A DNA stretch of 64,000 nucleotides from Streptomyces sp. NRRL B-24484 (lineage in GTDB: Bacteria > Actinomycetota > Actinomycetes > Streptomycetales > Streptomycetaceae). Shown here piece by piece: positions 60,669 through 64,000 of this stretch (position 1 is its first letter; every line of letters starts with the position of its first letter). The position numbers were made by a program, and so were the translations under genes. The notes beneath the pieces were generated by a model. It was not told where the DNA came from. It saw only the letters and a program-made list of their open reading frames with translations, and did no database searches. The DNA is taken from positions 1-64,000 of the forward strand of contig NZ_JOAI01000043.1 of NCBI RefSeq assembly GCF_000717715.1. The letters run 5' to 3'.

Positions 60669-62277
60669 TCCGGGACAGCTCCCGCACGCCCTCGCCGTCG
60701 ATCAGGTGGATGCGCCGGTAGCCCTCCTCCGCCGCGAGGTCGAGCGCCGCCTCTCCGAACCGGCCGGTGGTCAGGCGCAGCCCGCGCTCGGCGCCCTCCT
60801 CGCGGACCGCCTCGGCGAGGGTGCGCAGCTCGTCCGCGGCCACCGGGTCGGTGTTCCGGGACGCCCAGACCACCCAGCGGCCCGGCAGGCCACTGTCCTT
60901 CGCCCCCTCGGCGGTGGCGACCAGCCCGAACGGCCCGCGCAGCCGCACGCTCCAGGAGCCCAGCCCGCCGCGGACGAACAGCTCGCGCACCAGCTGGGCG
61001 AACTCGTTGGAGGACAGCTCGGCCGCGGAGGGCACGGTCGCCCCGGCGGTGCCGTTCGGCACCACGGGCACCGGCACGTACGGGTCGGGCGTCACCACGG
61101 CGGACAGCTCGCGCAGCCGCAGCAGCGCCTCGTCCTGTTCGGCGTCCGTGTAGACGCCCGGGGCGGGCTCGTCCTCGTCCACCGCCGCCGGCCGGGCGGC
61201 CTCCGTCCCGGCGACGAGGCGGGTGCGGGCGAGCGCGTCGCGGTCGGCGTCCACGCTGAGCAGGCAGACCGGGTCCTCGCCGGGCCGGCGCAGCCAGCCG
61301 TTCAGCACCACGCCGGCGAGGATCCCGTCCGTGTCCACCGCGTCGGCGGCCTGCAGCGCGCGGAGCGCCAGACGGGCGGCCAGACGGAGGTAGTCGGAGG
61401 TCCGCTCGGCCGGGGCCCGCGGCACCGGCTCGGGCGAGCCGTCCTCGGCGAGCCGGTAGCCGGAGAGCGAGGGCACCACGTCGAGCGGCGGCAAGTCGAG
61501 GTCGAGGACGGCCGTGCGGGTCAGCGGGCGGAAGAGCGCCCGGCAGGGCGACGGGATGTCGCGGGTGGCCACCTCGGCGGCGGCGAGGGCGCGCTCCAGC
61601 AGCGACTCCACCGCGGCCGGCTCGGACAGCCGGTAGGCGCGCCGGCACTCCTCCAGGCTGTCGTTGTACTCCCGCACCGCCCGGGCCTTCGCCTGCTCGG
61701 CCTGCTCGTGGGCAGAGCGCGCGGCCTTCGCCTCGGCCGCGGCGCCCTCGGCCTGGCGGGCCCGCCACTCCCGGAGGTCGCGCTGGTGGCGCAGCCGGGC
61801 CTGGGCGAGTTCGCGCTGGTAGCCGGAGTCGAGCAGGCGGCGGGAGGCCGGCTCGTCGGGGTCGGCCGCCGGGGGCTGCGCCGGGGCGTAGTCGGCCCAG
61901 CGCGGCTCCGCCTCGGCGGGCGGAAGGTCCGCGTCGGCCGGGAAGGGGCGCGGTTCGTAGCTGCGCAGCTGGCTCTCGAAGTCCATCGCGGAGACCGGGA
62001 GGGCGGCCCGCCGGAGCAGGTCCGCGAGGTGCTCGTGCTCGGCCTGCACAGTGAGCGTCCGATGGTGTGTCAGGGCGGCCGCGCGGGCGTGCACGGCGAC
62101 GGTGTCGTCCTCCGACGGACCGTCGGGAGCCTCGGCGCCGAGGTCGCGGAAGAGCGTGGCGAGGAAGCCGGCCTGCAGGGGCTCGGCCGTCTCCGGGAAG
62201 GTCTGGGTGGCGGATGCCCGGGCCGAGGAGGCGGCCGACGGGGTACCGTCCGGGCGGCTGTCGGGTGAATGCTGCAT
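60637..62277 (-). CDS. Protein with degenerate Mrr-type restriction endonuclease domain
   Basis: The 546-aa product starts MQHSPDSRPDG (ATG 62275-62277). A long N-terminal region contains a charged coiled coil (QRELAQARLRHQRDLREWRA, about 175-235), a middle domain including LFRPLTRTAVLDLDLPPLD, and a C-terminal 120 residues (SAAELSSNEFAQLVRELFVR to the end) that follow the Mrr restriction endonuclease pattern, including LTTGRFGEAALDLAAEEGY. The active-site aspartate and QxK positions read GLVA and VWASR, so catalysis is doubtful. It may be a nuclease-derived sensor. No methyltransferase or specificity gene is nearby. Confidence 0.78.
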   Translation of the reverse strand: MQHSPDSRPDGTPSAASSARASATQTFPETAEPLQAGFLATLFRDLGAEAPDGPSEDDTVAVHARAAALTHHRTLTVQAEHEHLADLLRRAALPVSAMDFESQLRSYEPRPFPADADLPPAEAEPRWADYAPAQPPAADPDEPASRRLLDSGYQRELAQARLRHQRDLREWRARQAEGAAAEAKAARSAHEQAEQAKARAVREYNDSLEECRRAYRLSEPAAVESLLERALAAAEVATRDIPSPCRALFRPLTRTAVLDLDLPPLDVVPSLSGYRLAEDGSPEPVPRAPAERTSDYLRLAARLALRALQAADAVDTDGILAGVVLNGWLRRPGEDPVCLLSVDADRDALARTRLVAGTEAARPAAVDEDEPAPGVYTDAEQDEALLRLRELSAVVTPDPYVPVPVVPNGTAGATVPSAAELSSNEFAQLVRELFVRGGLGSWSVRLRGPFGLVATAEGAKDSGLPGRWVVWASRNTDPVAADELRTLAEAVREEGAERGLRLTTGRFGEAALDLAAEEGYRRIHLIDGEGVRELSRTHLGLPLAAG

Positions 62278-62655
62278 CAGCGGTCGATCCCCCACTACGT
62301 CACTGAGCCAGTACGTCACTGATCGTCCGGCGAGGGCGCAGAGGCCCGGACCAGCCCGCACGCGCTCGCAGGGGCCGCTCGGCCGCGGCCCCTGCCAGCA
62401 TTCTCCACCGTTCGGATGCACCGGTCAGCCAACAGCGGGAGTTGGCCACCGCAGTGCACCGACCGAGCCATCCGTGGGGGTGTCCGTCGGCCACCGTGGT
62501 GCCGCTGTCGCGGTGCCGGGCGGGGTCGGGGCCGGGTGCTGGGTCGACGGCGGTGTCGATGGCGGTGTCGGCTGCTGGGTCGACGGTGGTGTCGGTTGCT
62601 GTTGCGGCTGCTCCTGGTGTTCCGGTCCGGTCTCGGGCTTCCCTCCGGTGGTGGG
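62278..62655. other. Intergenic GC-rich repeat region
   Basis: No gene is supported in these 378 bases. Between 62538 and 62615 short units recur: TGCTGGGTCGACGG at 62537-62550 and 62573-62586, with intervening GGTGTCG repeats. Open frames across it exist on both strands but have no recognisable protein or ribosome binding site. Confidence 0.5.
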
Positions 62656-64000
62656 TCAGTTGGTGCGCGTGTTGGTGAGGTGCTGTCCGATGTAGCCGAC
62701 GTAGATGCGGCCGCTGCCGGAGCAGTCGTCCAGGTAGTGCAGCCGCGGGGCCGTCGATCCGCCGCCGATCCGCAGGTGGGCGCCCATGAAGGCGCGCCGG
62801 GACGCGTCCACGCAGGGCGGCACCGGCAGCATCCGCTCGCGCTTCCACTTGGCGTGGCTCTCGACCGTGCGGGACTCCCAGCGGACCGCCTTCCGCGGCG
62901 GGAAGTGGTGGCATCCGGGCGGGGTGTGCTCGCACCACGCCTTGAAGTCACCGCCGGCCTCACCGCGGACGGCCGCCGCCGCGTACTCCTGAAGGGCGGT
63001 CAGCCCGTCCCAGGCGAGCCGTGCCCAGCCGGAGCCGTCGGGCTGCCCGTCCAGGGCGACGGTCTCCTTCTCGTCCCCGGTGAACTGCAGCAACGGGAAC
63101 TCCGTGAAGCGGCAGACCAGCTCGCCGAAGCTCTCCGGCACCACCTCCTTGTCCGCCGTCACGTCCCTGGCCAGCCGGGCGAACGCGGCCTCGGCGGGGG
63201 CACGCAGGGCCGCCGCCGACCGCGCAGCCGGCTCGTCCGGGGCGGCGAAGGGGGCTGCCGGGACCACGCAGAGCCGGCTGCCGGAGCGGGCCGGGCGCTG
63301 AACGGGGCGGCGGCGGCGCTCGTCGGCCCGGGGACGCGGTGCCTCGGGCGGCGCCGTCCTGGAGCGCACGGGCTGCCGGTGCTCCGGCGGCACCACCAGC
63401 GGGGGCACGGCGGCCAGGGCCGACGGCTGCGGGACGGCGGCGGCGATCTGCCGGGGCTCGCGGGCCAGCAGGCCGGCCGCCCGTCGGGTGTCCTCCGTCA
63501 TCCGGCGGGTGGCGAGCACCTGGTGGCGACCGGCGTCCGCGCGGGAGGCCGGGTCGACCTCGGGGAGGTAGGTGCGCACCGCTCCCCCGTACACCTTGTG
63601 GAACTCGAAGGCGACGTTGAACAGCGGCAGCGCGGCGTGGTCGAGGACGTGCAGCGAGGCCAGGCCCGTGAGCTGGTGCAGGACCGGCTGCACCTGGTCG
63701 GCCAGCCACTCCTCCAGCGGGGTGGACGGGGGCACGCTGACGACCACGGCGGCCAGGCGGCGCTCCGGGTCGCAGAGCTGGTCGATCAGGTCGTCGACCT
63801 CTGCGGGGGTGACGACGCGCGGTTGGGCGGTCAGTGGGGCGGGACCGTCGTGGGCGTCGAGCAGGGGCAGCAGGATCCGTGCGACCTCGGGCACCGGTAC
63901 CCGGCCCGGGCTGCGGACCGGCGGGCCGGAGGTGAGGTGCTCCGCCTCCAACCGGACCACCACGGGCCCGTGGACGCCGGGACCGTCGCCGGTCGTGGCC
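62656..64000 (-). CDS. Uncharacterised protein, 5' end beyond the window
   Basis: The reading frame stays open to the right edge and in-frame codons before the GTG at 63963 still read as protein (DGPGVHGPVVVRLEAEHLT), so the gene is probably truncated by the window. The visible 448 codons include an N-terminal domain (LAAVVVSVPPSTPLEEWLAD and NVAFEFHKVYGGAVRTYLPE), a basic proline-rich linker (about codons 195-245) and a C-terminal domain with HTPPGCHHFPPRKAVRWES and YVGYIGQHLTNTRTN. Several Cys and His residues in the last part might bind metal. No family recognised; upstream of the Mrr-like gene on the same strand. Confidence 0.72.
   Translation of the reverse strand, partial: ATTGDGPGVHGPVVVRLEAEHLTSGPPVRSPGRVPVPEVARILLPLLDAHDGPAPLTAQPRVVTPAEVDDLIDQLCDPERRLAAVVVSVPPSTPLEEWLADQVQPVLHQLTGLASLHVLDHAALPLFNVAFEFHKVYGGAVRTYLPEVDPASRADAGRHQVLATRRMTEDTRRAAGLLAREPRQIAAAVPQPSALAAVPPLVVPPEHRQPVRSRTAPPEAPRPRADERRRRPVQRPARSGSRLCVVPAAPFAAPDEPAARSAAALRAPAEAAFARLARDVTADKEVVPESFGELVCRFTEFPLLQFTGDEKETVALDGQPDGSGWARLAWDGLTALQEYAAAAVRGEAGGDFKAWCEHTPPGCHHFPPRKAVRWESRTVESHAKWKRERMLPVPPCVDASRRAFMGAHLRIGGGSTAPRLHYLDDCSGSGRIYVGYIGQHLTNTRTN

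Noticed and set aside
62300..62938. Small genes in the gap after the right-edge gene (frames at 62300-62938 and 62316-62963)
   Set aside because: They overlap the 3' end of the neighbouring gene extensively, lack ribosome binding sites and encode only low-complexity sequence.

Overview
This is very GC-rich actinobacterial chromosome with the gene order of the Streptomycetaceae core (Streptomyces/Kitasatospora type). Diagnostic blocks are rnj-dapA-thyX-dapB-M16 peptidase-pnp-rpsO, rimP-nusA-ylxR-infB-DUF503-rbfA-nrnA-truB-ribF, dxr-rseP-ispG, and a GABA-type aminotransferase/PucR/aldehyde dehydrogenase group. GTG and TTG starts are common. I cannot fix genus or species from sequence alone, and no homology search was possible.

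Left edge (1-9.6 kb): the first ~200 bases, read on the minus strand, look like the promoter/leader of an rRNA operon whose 16S gene would lie outside the window. Then come RNase J, DapA, ThyX, a small TPR-like membrane protein, DapB, an M16 peptidase, PNPase and S15, all on the minus strand. The block combines RNA decay, lysine/diaminopimelate synthesis and thymidylate synthesis.

9.7-26.4 kb: a chromosomal type VII (ESX) secretion locus sits between rpsO and ribF. It holds eccD(-), eccC(+), an amino acid permease(+) with its own regulatory region and flanking terminators, mycP(-), two WXG100 genes(-), eccB(-), eccE(+), a 254-aa gene of unknown function(+) and a proline/glutamine-rich ParA/MinD-like ATPase(+) resembling mycobacterial EspI. 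No eccA, PE or PPE gene is seen.

26.4-39.5 kb: the translation-factor block, all minus strand, interrupted by a 1149-aa protein that joins a trypsin-like domain with an eroded triad to a P-loop ATPase and a long alanine-rich helical tail.

39.7-48 kb: a Tat-type DUF4439 lipoprotein, an aminoglycoside-phosphotransferase-like kinase, two GNAT acetyltransferases, the MEP-pathway genes ispG and dxr around the site-2 protease rseP, and a small unknown gene.

48-64 kb: aldehyde dehydrogenase, PucR regulator, a standalone VirD4/TraD-like membrane ATPase, a GABA-type aminotransferase, then accessory genes (PAP2 phosphatase, DUF2218, MarR, EamA/LysR pair, ZIP transporter). The right edge has a protein with a degenerate Mrr-type C-terminal domain and an uncharacterised gene that runs off the window. 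No tRNA, rRNA body, CRISPR array or insertion sequence was recognised.
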